DNA from: Rosellinia necatrix
Lineage: Eukaryota; Ascomycota; Sordariomycetes; Xylariales; Xylariaceae
Direction: 5' to 3'
Assembly (NCBI GenBank): GCA_021209875.1
Contig: JAGYVD010000007.1
Span: 3,224,001-3,288,000, forward strand
Length of the DNA: 64,000 nt
Made by a program: the position numbers and the translations under genes. The notes beneath the pieces were generated by a model. The model worked only from the letters and a program-made list of their open reading frames with translations, was not told the DNA's origin and made no database searches. Below, one piece after another: positions 47,816-60,413 of the stretch; the stretch's first letter is position 1, and the number at the start of each line of letters is the position of its first letter.

Positions 47816-49890
47816 ACGAGTCTCATCGCCTGTTTTCGACCGAGAGGATGACGGGAAATCTTTTTCGCGTATTACCAGCTAGTGCAAATTTATCCCAGGT
47901 GTCTCACCTGTCTCCCTACTAAATGGTAATCTCGTGGAATGGACATATGTCTCTTGTTAGGTGCATCGATGTTATAGCTTTTTGAAACAATCGAGTAGTT
48001 AGGTGGTTTGTTGTGGGGAGGACTAGATCAAGAAGTAGAAACAAGGGATATACACGAAGTTAATAATAATAGAAAACTTTTGATATTGAGATTGACATCG
48101 TTGTAGCACAACTAAATGGTGAATAACCCCCGTCCCCCTCGCTTATCGCACGCGTCACGAATGTCAAGCATGCTAAAGCCCTGTTACATGTATACACATA
48201 GCCACTTAACTATCTACGGAGTCTTTAATCACATATACCTGACGAGATTGTTCTCAACTCGACCAAATTCTATCATGTCACAACTACCTTCGGTCTAGCG
48301 TTCGACCCTGATATTAGCCAAATTAAAGTTAAAGAGCATGTGCTTGGGCGATCGAGAAAATACACCCTCCTTTTACAAAAGCTCGGCCTTTGGTTTTCCC
48401 AAGACGCTTCTGTCTGGTGAAGTCAACGATAGCTTACACCGCGACGAACAATACAAACATATGCTGAAGGGAACCACCTGTTTTAAGTAGCAATGGCGGT
48501 TTTGTTGGAGATAGGAAAGGTCCTACATTTCCAGCTACAGACTTGAGAATATATGTAAAAATGGAGTTGGCCGGCCAAGGCAAGAGCTATTGAATCGAAT
48601 AAATAAAGCGATTGAATGTCTAAAAATAGTTGCCTGACCAAATTAAACCCGGTTCGCTACTCGAGCTGGTGCCTCCTGTTACGGGGGCGATCTTTGAATC
48701 CGAGCCCGCCACTTGAAGATCTCATCCATTTCTATACCTACTCTGTTTCCAAATAGACCACCTAACTTAATCGCTGGGACTTAGATTCCTTAGATCATCA
48801 TGTTATACAACAGCTCTTCCGCAGATACCCGTACTCTCACAACGCCACCCTTGTGGGCGCACCACCTGACTAGGATCGCTAGTTCGTTCGCCCACGCAGT
48901 CAGGCAGAGAGCGCAGGGGCGTCTGGCATCTCGCCGACATAGACAGACCTAGAGAGAGTAAATTCCTCACTATACGGTTTCTGACTGCTTCGACGCCTAA
49001 AAGCGCCCAACAAGACTCGATGGATGCACAGAACAGAATCGATCTCGATCCAACAAATGTGGAAATTGGAAGAGAACTTGACAGAAAAATAGCGGTGTAT
49101 ACATTATTGCAACCAACATGATTTTCCTAGGCAGATCGATACGTGGAAATTTGCGACTGAATAGAACAAATAGCTAAGGCCGAGCCGCTAGAACCCGTCA
49201 CTATGAAGCTCGAATTCATGCAGCAGAAGCACACTTTGCAGGCAATGGTCATCGCTTCCCACGATGTAGTCGTTCCCTTAGGGTTCTCATCTCGAACAAT
49301 AGTCCTCGGGAACTACATCCGATATTGTGAACTAGATAATAAGCTACCTAACTCGACCGTGATCACCACCTTTAGGTATACAGCTTGACTTCTCCCCACG
49401 GCATTGGAGGTGACAACTCAGAGTTCTACAGATATAATTACAAGAATTCTCCCCAAGCACCAGCAGGACGCTATAGAGCCGCTTAAACGCCTTTTCTTAT
49501 GCTAAAAGGCGTGCTTGAGAAAAAGTTAAATAGTTTGTTAATCTACTACTACTACTATTAATCTGCTAGTACTAGAGGATCATTCTGGCCTTCGCGAAGG
49601 ATGTCCCTCATCCGTGAATATAGGGTGTTATCTACCCGTTGCCATCTTCGATTGTTAGGAAACATCACCTTTTGTAACTTATTAACTCAAGAGACTAATA
49701 GTGCCAGGTCCAATAATGACCCTGCTAGCTACCACCCGACACCTAGGGTGGTTCTAGTACTGGAAATGGGTGTATATAAGGACCTTCGGGACCCTCTTGG
49801 GTCTTGAAGGGTTCAGGAATCAATTGTTAACCCTATTGAGCCCTAAATACAACCACCACATCCTCCCTACGGCTTAGAACATGCCTATCT

Positions 49891-50008
49891 ATTCACTCCG
49901 TGATTCTTAAACTGACACCCACGGCCATGCTGGTCCCTGATTGGCTGGCCATCCTAGGTGGGTGTCAGTACGAGGTGGTAAATGTGGCAGGCTAGTCACG
50001 CAGTGAAT
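49891..50008. mobile_element. MITE-like inverted-repeat element, 118 bp
   Basis: The outer ends are inverted copies, ATTCACTCCGTGA (49891-49903) and TCACGCAGTGAAT (49996-50008), matching at 12 of 13 positions. A second, perfect 10-bp inverted pair lies inside: TGACACCCAC (49913-49922) and GTGGGTGTCA (49958-49967). There is no coding frame. I see no clear target-site duplication, so a non-mobile hairpin remains possible. Confidence 0.4.
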
Positions 50009-53000
50009 GGCCAGTTGTATGTACAAGTATGAATTCTGGCCGTCGGCCCTGTATGTAGTTTCCTTCTTTTCTCAACCTTAGTTTTTCTTCCCAATACAGG
50101 TGTATAGTTGGGCTCCGCACCAACTGCCACCGTTGCAGCCATCACACGCGGTCTTAAGTTCTACAATGTTACTAGAAAAAAACTTCATAAAAATTTAATA
50201 TATCAATTTATATAACACCTAGCTTACAACTAAAAATTTTATTTATTTGGTTGCGCTTCTCAAAAAAATTTATAACACTGCTTATAATATAGCGCCATAA
50301 CGTTTATAACATAAAAATAAGTTTTTTAGGGAGGGGTGTATTTAATAACAGCATAATAGACCTGTTCCCAGATTTTAATATTAAGTCGGTGGGCAAAAAA
50401 CAGCACGTAAAAACGGCTTAATTCGGTCGATATAGACAGCCTGAGAAGCAATCGCAGACATAAGCCTTGAAATATCGTCGTTAAGATTTCCATAACCCGT
50501 GGGAAAAGACAGAAGTCGAGAAACTGCATGATTTCGTAGCGATGGGAGTAGGGGAAGCCCTAGATCCTAGAGAACTAAAACGAATACCAGTCAGAACAAG
50601 AACAACAGTCTGGGGAAGATTAGGGCTGCATTTACTTGTACGGCTAACATTCTCGAGTTCGGCAGGGTCTTGGACAGTTTCGTTAAGTAAAGCGCACACC
50701 GCATCGAGATGCGTACCAAGGGGATGGGCTTGAATAGCCACTACTTGATCCGGGTCCATCATAATGTTGACATCGTGGTAAGGTGTGTGCAGTGGTGGTG
50801 TGTTTAGTAATCGCGGTCGTTGACAAGACGTGTCGCGCAGCCCGATCGGTGGTAGCTGCTTGATTACATACATACATAAACTTAGCGACTGGGATAGCTC
50901 AACTGATATACCATACCTTTGGCTGTCCCTTCACATACCTAGGTAGGTATAATTGGCCAGTTAGCTAATAGGGATGAATGGAAGCGTTACCGTAATGGGC
51001 TAGCTACAGTCATTTTATCCCCATGGGTTTTAGAAGCAGAGACAAACCCCTGAAAGCTTCGAAGCTACTACAACCAACCGCAATATAACAAAACCAACAA
51101 TTCAGGAGGCCACATGCTCACCAAACCCATGAGTGTAAGCTGTTAGTTATGCCTTTGATCTTGAATAAAATCAGCGAAGATATCGATTGATTCGTTCATC
51201 ATCTTTATTACTCCATCTCTCAGAAGGATTGCTGGCACTTTTTGTACCCAATCAATCTTCTGTCTAGCCACCACTGTCACGAACACTAAAGCGATCCTAT
51301 ATCTATTCGTTTGTTTGAATAACAACGGCTTAGTCAAGGCCCTAAGCGTAACCAGAGTCTGCAAGTTTTGAGTCAAAGAACGTGCTCCTATCTAGTCAAA
51401 TTTCGCAATGAATATTAGTAATAGCTATGATTGATCCTGCCCAAACAGATATGTAGGGATTCGCGAATCAGGTGCATATCTGAGAAACTTTTCCGCGGAT
51501 GTTGGTCAGTGTCAGTGCGTGCCGCCATAAAAATCGTGCACAGGAGATTTCCTGCTTGGAACCCTCAACTATATCCCTGTCATAGCTCTTACTGCCAGTG
51601 CTTCTAGAAATGACCCATGTTGTTGCACAAGGAGAATGGTCCTCTGTATAAGGTGTTCGCCACACATTCCGGCTTATATACATCGCACTTAGGTCCATAC
51701 TCGACGGAGACCGAAAGGTTGAACTTGGCGGGCAAAAAGAAAGTGGGTCAACAGCTTGAGGAGTTATATCCGTTCACCTATGGTATAAGATAATATGCTG
51801 TAGTCACAACACTTACGAGGACGCTATTCTGCAGCTGCTGCCTCAAATATCACGGATTAAAAGCTACACGAAAATAGTTGGAGTATGGCTAGCGTTCTAA
51901 AAACCTTATAACAGTGCGTCAGCCATTATAATTTTTATAATCGATAGGAAATATATACCCTATTCTCTGTCAAGTGCTGTATCCTAGAGAGAATAAATAG
52001 GCTTGTTCTAGGAAGTAGGTGGATAGAAGTGTTGCTATTAAGAGCTCAATGGGGTAAAATTTTGATTCCCATATCTTCCAAGGCCCAAGTGAGTCTTGAA
52101 ATATACACCCAATTCCAGTACTATAGCCACCCTAGGTGCCGGGTGGCAGCTAGTAGCCTGGTAATTGTGTCTAACGTTCTTTTACTATTTACTGTGAGCC
52201 AATGACAACAGTCACATCATGAAATGTTTCACTAGGAATGTGTTAAAGGCATTCATTGATATATTTGTTCTTATTTGTTTTAAAGTTTTCTTTTATTTTT
52301 CATATTTCTTTCTACCTTTGTCATAATGTTTGAAGGACTTGTGCGACTTGCTTGCGACCAACATGTCCCTCGAAATTTTCTAGACATTCATATGCGTTGT
52401 TTACTTTAACTCAACATCACTAAATCGACTTTTTATTTATTTGTTTTTGTGATGGGCTATGCCTGAAGGTGCACTTATTAGGGTAGCAGAAGTTACAAAC
52501 AGTGTGTGCATGGTTCGTGGGACATGGTTTTATAGGGCTAGTTAGTCTTGATCGTACTAGGCCGGGTTCGGCGGTTGGTTCTTGAGCTGTTCGGTTGTTG
52601 TTCGGGATATGTGTATAGGGGGATCCGTTTTATTCGGACGTTCAGTGAGGATATTGCCTAGCGTTGATATATTGACATGCACCCGGTTCAACACTCCCTG
52701 ACGGACCGGTGTCGTCAACCATCTCAATATATGACGTAAGAATGCCAAGACCACCCGACATCGGAATTCCAGCAGTGCCACAAGAAAGCAGACGAACGCG
52801 GACTCAAGCATTGAGCCATCGTCAAGCCACCAAGCCACTTAACCCTAGGGTGCTTCATTGTACGGTGCGCAACGGAAGGCGGCACCAGCCAGCCACGTCA
52901 CGTCCTATCGCTACGATCACTACTGACGTCTTTGGATGGATCACGACCTGGACCTTGGTTGATTGGGTTCTGATTCTCACCTCTCCGGCTGCTCACATGG

Positions 53001-53207
53001 TGCGCCTTTGGTATCTTCGGAGATCCCGTCCGCAGCTGTCAAACACACATGTCCAGCCTCTGGCCTGGCCTAGCTAAGATGTTCCCTGGCAACAAATTAA
53101 ATAGTTATGCCTGGGTCGTAAGGCTCAGGTTCTGACGCGTGTTGCGTGTTGCTCTGCACAATGGAATGCATTATCCGGCGCCACTCTGACGAATACCTAC
53201 ACTACCA

Positions 53208-53250
53208 CTTACGGCCGGCGCACTTACAGCCGGCGCACTTACAGTCAATA
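53208..53250. repeat. 15-bp tandem repeat, about three copies
   Basis: Units of CACTTACNGCCGGCG are repeated head to tail with small changes, the last one truncated. Confidence 0.75.
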
Positions 53251-54619
53251 CCTCCCTCCACTTATGCCCGCCCACTCATTGTGGCGGGCAATTGAGTGAA
53301 TCATGCTTCAATATCGTCACGGCGATGGATGAGTGATATAATCAAGACATAGTTGAACAATAGGATAACTAACATTTGTCACAACCAATAACTATGAGTA
53401 GGCACCCTGCCGGATAATGTATTGTCGTACCTGAGCCGACAGGAGTGTTTTGGTTGTATCAATATATATCTCATCATTTTGATCATTTTCATCATTTTCA
53501 TCCTTTCTGACACCACCACTTCTTCCAGGACACCGACACCAACACAACACCGACACCGACCAATGACAGGAGCTGGTAGTACTTAGGTACTTACTTGACC
53601 GGGATTTGGCCCTTGCCCTGGATCGTTGCAGGACAAAGGCCGTCTTATTGGCCGCAGGGCTGTCTATTTCGGTGGCCTCAGCGCCGCGGCTTGGCCTTCG
53701 GTTTGCCGGGTAGCCAATGCCAAGCCAGGGGCAAACTATGGGGTAATAGTTATTCTATCAAAAAGTTTTGGCTAGGTCTTATGACCAATTTTTTCAACCG
53801 ATTTCGTAACAACAACTCTTTCTCTGCTCCATTCTCCGTTAGCCTCTACATCACGCGGCTACCCCAGATTTCCGCATCACTGCCGTTAACTGCTAAGCGC
53901 CATCGCATTTTGGACGCCAAGCCCTGCCTTTCTCCTGTGGATTATGCCTTTTTTTTTTTTTTTTTGCCTTTCGCTCTCGCCGGGCACCGAACGAGTGGTG
54001 ACATTAGTGGATGGTGTCATTGCCGCCGCGTAAACGTCGAACCACATCGTTCTGGCCCCGAGGTGGGAGGCGGGAAACCTTGATCCTCGATTCGTCTTGT
54101 CTCAGGTGGCCTGGAAAATTTTACCACATAATGAGAATTCTCCGTCACGGGCGTGGCTAACGTCTTGTGACGTGCTTACACGCCCTGGCCGAGCTGGCGG
54201 GCTCTAGTTACCTGATGTACACCACAGTCATGTTAGTGTAGCCTCCTTGGAGTAGCTCCATTCCTGGAAGCTTGGAACTTTGTAGGGCGGAAGGGGTCTC
54301 AATAACTTTGACAAAGAGAAACCCACCCCCGGACACGTAAAGTTCGCGATGGGATATATTAATACCCCTCCCTCCATTCCAGCCGTTCGTAGACATTGTC
54401 ATTCCATTGCCATCTCTCACTGCCAAACGTTAGAATTGTTGCCTAGGAAGTAGAGTTCGAGTTCTCACAGATCGAATTCCAATCGCAAGTAACAGCAACA
54501 CCACTCGGTCAGGGAAGAATTACATTCCATTACATCCCGCCCTCTGAATCGTCACCGAGCATAAAAAAAAAAACCCGCCAGGCAACCGAAACCCCCTTCC
54601 ATTCCAAGACCAACTTACA

Positions 54620-55057
54620 ATGCCTCACTTCACCATCGCCGAGCCTCACCCGACGGTCACACAGAACGCCTACACGCACTCGGGCCGGGGCGGCGCAGGG
54701 AACTACTTCCGAGCGCCAGCGACAACGACGACAGCAACAACAACAACAACACCCTCTACCGCGACTACAACGACGCCGTCGTCGTCGTCGTCGTCGTCGA
54801 CCTTCTACTCGGGCCGGGGCGGCGCGGGCAACGCACGGGTGGCGGAGCAGCGGCCGGTGCTGTCCTTCGACGACGAGCTGCGGCTGCAGAGCCACATGGA
54901 GCAGAAGCGCGTCGGCCACGTCGGCCGCGGCGGCGCCGGCAACGTCTTCGACGACGCCGCCCCGAGCCCTCGCCGCAAGGACAGCGACGGCGCCAGCTCC
55001 ACCAGCTCCGCCGGCTCCTTCGTCGGCCGCGTCAGCTCCGTCTTCGCCCGGCGCTGA
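54620..55057 (+). CDS. SGRGGAGN-repeat protein (DUF3602 / Par32-like)
   Basis: A single exon of 145 residues. Three copies of the GRGGAGN motif (THSGRGGAGNYF, YSGRGGAGNARV, GHVGRGGAGNVF) identify the fungal DUF3602 group. Its yeast member Par32/Amu1 is phosphorylated on TORC1 inhibition and acts on ammonium uptake; that role is not shown here. Thr- and Ser-rich low-complexity stretches separate repeats 1 and 2, encoded by ACA/ACG and a TCG repeat (about 54778-54799). The C-terminus is Ser-rich (SSTSSAGSFVGRVSSVFARR). No signal peptide or membrane helix. The protein is probably disordered and cytosolic. Confidence 0.88.
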   Translation: MPHFTIAEPHPTVTQNAYTHSGRGGAGNYFRAPATTTTATTTTTPSTATTTTPSSSSSSSTFYSGRGGAGNARVAEQRPVLSFDDELRLQSHMEQKRVGHVGRGGAGNVFDDAAPSPRRKDSDGASSTSSAGSFVGRVSSVFARR

Positions 55058-56408
55058 ACAACAACAACAACAACAAATTTAAACCCTACTCTACTCTCTA
55101 CTCTACCTGAGCGCTACGGCTAGCTACCATTACGCTACACTACACGGCGGCCTGCCGTTCTCCCATCTGCCGCCTTGACGTTCGCGACGCGGGGAGGGGG
55201 GGGAAGGGGGCACACCTCGTTCTATCATCTTGCGCGTTATTTACTGTTGAAATTCAGTCTATTGTTTTTTTTTTTTTTTTCCTTTCCTTCTTCTCTCTCG
55301 CACTCGGGGTTCGTGTCGCATTTTGTCTACGACGCAAAGCAACGATACAAGCACGGCGCTACGGATGGGGTTTATGGTCACGGAAACAACAACGACGGGA
55401 GGGGGAATCATTTTTTTTTTGCTACCGGGAAGGGGGGCCAGCGATGCATCCATCGGAGGAAGGGCATGGCGGAAAAGTGTGGAATTTTTTTTTTTTTTGG
55501 GAGCGATTCTCATGAACAATGCGGTAGGCATCTGGATTCGGATCGCGGCCCGGGGATTTAAACCGGGATTAGGAATTGGTCTTTCCCTCTCTTTGTTATC
55601 ATATGCCTTCATCACAGATGATACCTATATACATCCCCCTACTAAAGAGGTATTCGGTGGGCTTTTGGCTGTATCCCGGCTATTAGATGCCGAGAAGGTG
55701 TCTACACAGAAGTACAACGAGCAATCAAGAAACCAGATTCGAAGGAGTCCGAATGGGGAAAAAAAAAAAAAGAAAAAAAAAGGACGCCAATTGTGTCAAT
55801 AAGCGGCTGAGTTAGAGAGGGTGTATAGGGATCCACATCAGTTCATCCAGAGGAATGCGAATAAGACTTTGCGATTTCTCAGTTCCTTTGCCTTATTCAC
55901 GAACTTATTTCCGTCTCGCGTGCTCCAAGTGATTTGTTGCAATCCGCCGTAGCCTGCGCTCGGTGGGGATTTGTGGTTGCTGTACTCCAAATAATGCCTC
56001 TGCAATGCGAGGGCAGAGAGAAGTCACACTCAACAAATGGGTATCATTCATCTACCTAAGATGATTTGCTCTTCGCCTTCATCCGCCTCGCTTCCACGCA
56101 TGCGCCGAAGGCCGCGCCCCTTGTACACCCGCCGTTTTGGCTGTTGTCTACTTCCGCCAGTAGGAAACTCGTATCCATTACATATGGTTGCTCTAGCTCG
56201 CACTCCACGTCGTAGTTGGTGCCCCTCTTAACATACAAATATAGCCCAAACCGTAGATCTTACTACATGTAAGACATGGAAAGGCGGGATGAAGCCGCGG
56301 TAGGCGATGGAGCTTGAGCTTGATGGTATTGTCCTTCCTAACTTCCGTCTCTGAGAGCCCTACCTTTCTCGTTCTCTTTTGGTTCGTATTACTGTCTTCG
56401 AGGTTCGG
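55058..56408. other. Spacer between convergent genes, no supported gene
   Basis: Contains T-runs at about 55265, 55410 and 55486 and an A-run at about 55759. Frames of 100-160 codons run through these homopolymers without conserved content. Both flanking genes terminate here. Confidence 0.45.
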
Positions 56409-57686
56409 TTATGTAAGTTTCTTATGAATGATGTCGGGATCCTCGTGCCAGTCATCAATGCTGACCCACATCTATTGTGTGGATGGTTAGCGATAGTTCG
56501 TTTGTTGGTTGGACGAAGTAGTGGGAGCAAACCTTTCTAAATGTGCTCAGCCCAGCTAAAATGCTGCCACCGATCCAGGTCGAGTATTTCCGCTCAGGAG
56601 GGGCGAAGATTTTGATGCGCATATCCTTAACGGCGAGTTTCTTTACTTCGCTCAGCAATCGATCACCAAAACCCCTTGTGAGGGTACTGCCACCCGAGAG
56701 AACAATATTGGCGTATAACGATTTACGTAGGTCGAGATCCGTCCGGTTGATCGAATCCGTCACGATCTGGTGAATGCCGGGATATTCCAGCCCAATGATC
56801 TCTGGGTCGAAGAGAATCTCGGGGGCGCGGAAGCGCTCTTGGCCGACGCGCAAGCGGTTGCCATCCGGGAGGATGTACTCGGCCATCTTAGCTTGGTCTA
56901 GCTTTGTACTTGCCCAATCTTTCTCTTCTTGCTTTGGGTTCAGCGCCACATATGAGACGGATTCCTTAATTAGTCGCACTACCTCCTTCTCAGCACTAGT
57001 GTGGAATATGTAACCACTCTTGCGGAGCAGAGTTTGCATATGTTCGGTAACGTCGCGGCCGGCAACGTCGATACGTTGTATTGAGCTTGGAATGGCGAAG
57101 CCTTCGTATACGGGGACTGCATGGGAGACGCCGTCACCGGAGTCCATGACACAGCCTGTGGTGCGGCCGCTCGCGTATAGAGAAAGGACGGCCTGGATGG
57201 ATGTATACAGCGCAGGCACATTGAACGTCTCGAATAGGATTTGGGCGGCTGTGTCGCGATTCGCTCGGGGATTGAGTGGCGGCTCGGTTAGGAGAACAGG
57301 ATGCTAGCCATGTGTCAGCAACAGCACTCCCCCCGGGCCGGGCTGGGACTGATTTAGGGATAAAGCGGTTATCGTACTTCCTCGCTCATGGTCTTTAGCC
57401 CTTCGCTATACACATACTCCCATATCTTCTCCATATCGTCCCAGTCGGTGACGATGCCATGTTCTAAAGGATAGCGGATTTTCAACAGCCCTCTGTATTC
57501 GGTAGCGGCCTTTTGGCCGATGAAGACTTCACCTTCCAACGCGCCAGCAAGGACACGGAGGTGCTTCGGCCGCCCTACAAAGGAAGGGAAGTAGCACTTC
57601 GGTAGATCATCACCAGCAAAGCCAGCTCGGATAGTGCCAGAGCCGTTGTCGAGCACTATCGGAGCATTATGCAGAGAGTCCGCCAT
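56409..57686 (-). CDS. Actin-related protein Arp1 (centractin), dynactin subunit
   Basis: Arp1 forms the short filament of dynactin, the cofactor of cytoplasmic dynein; the Neurospora gene is ro-4. Exons 57686-57378, 57303-56533 and 56471-56409, all phase 0, give 380 residues. Actin-fold motifs are intact: [20 protein letters not shown] (phosphate 1), [17 protein letters not shown] (phosphate 2), [15 protein letters not shown] (adenosine) and [19 protein letters not shown]. The terminal exon encodes [20 protein letters not shown], in place of the conventional-actin ending. [20 protein letters not shown] starts exon 2. Confidence 0.95.
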
Positions 57687-58510
57687 CGTAGCTGACGTCT
57701 AGCCCTCCTCGCCCACTGCAACTCTCTCTGTGAAGCTTCGTGGCCGAGTTGCTGTGCGTTGTTTCGAATACGATGCGCGCGGTTCTGGTGAAGAGCCGTG
57801 GTTCGTCGAAGCTCTGCGTTGGTCTGCTTCCCGCTCAGCTCGTAGACGGCTCCAATGATGAGGTGCCGAGGGATGGTCGATCGGGCCAACGGTCGACGTG
57901 GTAGCGCTAGAGCGAGTACACTGTGGGCTGGTAGGAAGAGCACCAGGAAATCAACCGTGCGCAAAACGGTCGAGCATGCGGGGAGGGGCTGTTGAGACGG
58001 TATGCAGATTTCCAACGACGTGGAAGCTCGAAATCGCAGACAACGCGCCAACCGTGCTTCTGATTAAGGAGCTTTGGGGGTTTTTTTGACAGGGGGTTAC
58101 AGTACCTAGGTACATGTCACGGATGGGTGTGGTGCACTAATCTGATTATAGTTAGTTGTGCCTGGCACACCCCACAGTGCCCGGTACGTTCTTCCATTGG
58201 CTGAAGAACACTCACTGAGTTATGCATGTACTAGGTATGTATTGATTCATTCAGGCGATTATCCCAGCTTCCATTAACAGCCTATAACTAATTACGGGTC
58301 AACTTGAATTTATAGTTAGTTCCTTCTGCGACTATTGAAGGAAGGAGAGACAAGTCCTCCGATTTTAGCATATTTCTTGCCCCAGTAAGGACGGTTAAGA
58401 GCTAAGCGATCAAGATATTCAACCTTGTTGACACTCAGAGTTGATCTGCCGATTCAGGACCGGTCCACTTTCAAGATTGTGATCAAAAACATGATCCCAT
58501 TCCTCACGCC
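57687..58510. other. Spacer upstream of Arp1
   Basis: Holds the Arp1 promoter and the 3' end of the MFS gene. A 131-codon minus-strand frame directly upstream of Arp1 shows no conserved residues and is probably leader sequence. Confidence 0.45.
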
Positions 58511-60413
58511 TCAGTCTTCATGCATAAATCGACGCAAGGTCTCATTCCTGGCAATGTAACCCCGAATCCGCTTTCCGTAAATCCACAGCGGAATTGTCAA
58601 TGCGTTGACCACCACGAAAACAGCGCCAAGGACATTGAAAACCGCCAGTACTCCGTCACGAGCCAGCCAGTCGTTGACGAAATATGTCAATCCGAATGTT
58701 AGAAGATTACGAGCATTAATCGCCACGAAAGCTAGGTAGGTCATCTGGGTCAGCATTTAACTCCGTTGTCGATGATGTAGTGTAGCTCAGCTGTAAGATG
58801 TCCGGAGATTGATGGGTGTAATCAATTACCTTCTTCGCTTAACTCCTTGTGAGCGTCAATGACATAGCCAAACACGCTGGCATTGGAGAACGCCAGGCTC
58901 ATGTTAGCCAATCCAAAGCAGAGGACTGGTCCGCTCCAGTGAGTCTGATAGTGAACCGTCGCTCCGAATCCAAAGAACCCAGTAACCCCGATTAAGAAAG
59001 AGATGATGATGGGTGGTAAGCGAAACTCTGGCTCATATACACCGTGGTTCTTCTTCGCAAGCCACAAGCAAACCCAGTCGTTCATTGGACCGGAGATGAG
59101 CTCCCCTATCAGGCTCAGGATAAACGGTGACAAGGAGATGAGTCCGGTCTCCGATACTGAGAAGTTGTACGGGGGCGCTGTGAAGATGACCGCGTTGACC
59201 ACGCTAAATACCACGATCCAAGTCAAGGTAGCGCCGTATAACAGAAAAGCCCAGAGCACGGCCGGGTACCAAAATATCACCATGGGTCTTAGGAAGATTT
59301 TCCAGAGAGGCGTCTCTGTGTAGACTCCACTATAAAATCGCAACGAACGCAAGAAAGAGTCTTTCTTCTCCACTTGTACTCCGGTCTCTGCCGCTACTGG
59401 TGGCTGCTCGTTGTGTTCGGCGGTGACGCTTTTCTTCTCCGGCGGTTCACCCTTGGAATCACTCGATCTGGCCAGCAGAAGACGTTCTTCCCAGGACTGC
59501 CTTCGATAGGCCGTCTCTGGGACGAAGAAAATAACCAAAGGGAGCAGGATCCCGAATAGAATACCACACCATATTAACGTCCATTTCCATCCTTGGTCCT
59601 AGAATTCACGTCAGTAGTTGCCGCATCGTTATAGAAGCCAACCCTACCTCAATTATATAGCCAGCGATCAGAGCCCCACCGCTAATACCACAGAGAAGAA
59701 ACATGTTCCAAATGGCGATCCGTGTAGCCCTCTCATGGACAAAGTACATATCTGCAATCGTACACTGGACAAGGACCTCGTATGGGGCCATACCGACTCC
59801 GCTGTAGATACGGGATGCCAGAAAGCTGCCGTAGTCCTTTGAGACAGCTCCCCAGACACTCCCGGTAAGCATGATAATACTCGAAATTGCGTATACAGGT
59901 CGCCGCCCAATCTTTTTTGCTATCGGATTAAATATGAAAAGAGACAAGCCGATCAACAAAATCACCCAGGCCGTGGCTTGAGATAGAGTATTGACGGTAA
60001 TATTCAAATCGGCAGCGATCTCGACAAATCCTGGGGACAGCATCGGACCGTAGGCTCCCACAACAGCGGCAGAGAGGCCGACGATTGTCAAAATGACATC
60101 TTTGCGCCATGTTGGCCACTGCTCAGGTATAAGCCTCCGAAGCGATGCGGTTTGTCCATTATAATACCCACATTCAATGGGTCATTCGGGGAGTCACTCG
60201 GTTGAGGAGACAATATGACATGCGCGTTTCGCCCACGGCCATGCTTGAGGGCTTCCTGGGGGATTGTTCGATACTCGCTTGGGACGTCGTTTGTATCAGC
60301 CAGGAGTACTACGATCAACAATTAGTAACAGCCAAGGGGACAAAAAGAGACAGGTTCGTACCAGTTCCTGGAACGTGAACCATATGCCTATCTTCAAGAA
60401 TTCCCCAAACCAT
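58511..60413 (-). CDS. MFS transporter (DHA1-like)
   Basis: A 12-helix major facilitator, 549 residues. Five exons, 60413-60362, 60308-60172, 60118-59648, 59598-58830 and 58731-58511, have consistent phases. The N-terminus MVWGILEDRHMVHVPGTVLL is characteristic of a fungal MFS group. It is followed by SPQPSDSPNDPLN-WPTWRKD, the loop 2-3 motif KKIGRRPVYA, and ADMYFVHERATRIAIWNMFL in the middle of the first half. A charged loop (KGEPPEKKSV) precedes helix 7. The last exon must start at 58731, which gives EEAFVAINARNLLTF; the nearer AG sites meet stops or lose phase. It is divergent from the FAD monooxygenase, with 641 bp between the start codons. The substrate is unknown; drug, metabolite or nutrient transport are all possible. 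Confidence 0.9.

Larger units (their letters stand above)
47816..54619. other. Gene-poor 6.8-kb tract
   Basis: The longest stretch without a supported gene in the window. It is poorer in GC than its flanks, most strongly at 50160-50420, where T/A runs and TTATAACA-like motifs repeat. Frames of 60-130 codons occur but none has conserved residues. It contains the inverted-repeat element at 49891-50008, a 9-bp hairpin at 49487-49512, an LTR-like stretch at 49653-49881 and short tandem repeats at 53208-53250. It may hold decayed transposon sequence. Confidence 0.5.

Noticed and set aside
50481..50873. 130-codon minus-strand frame in the gene-poor tract
   Set aside because: No recognisable domain or plausible splice partners; could be chance or a relic.
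51468..51698. 76-codon minus-strand frame, considered as a HET or NLR fragment
   Set aside because: No residue pattern of either family is convincing.
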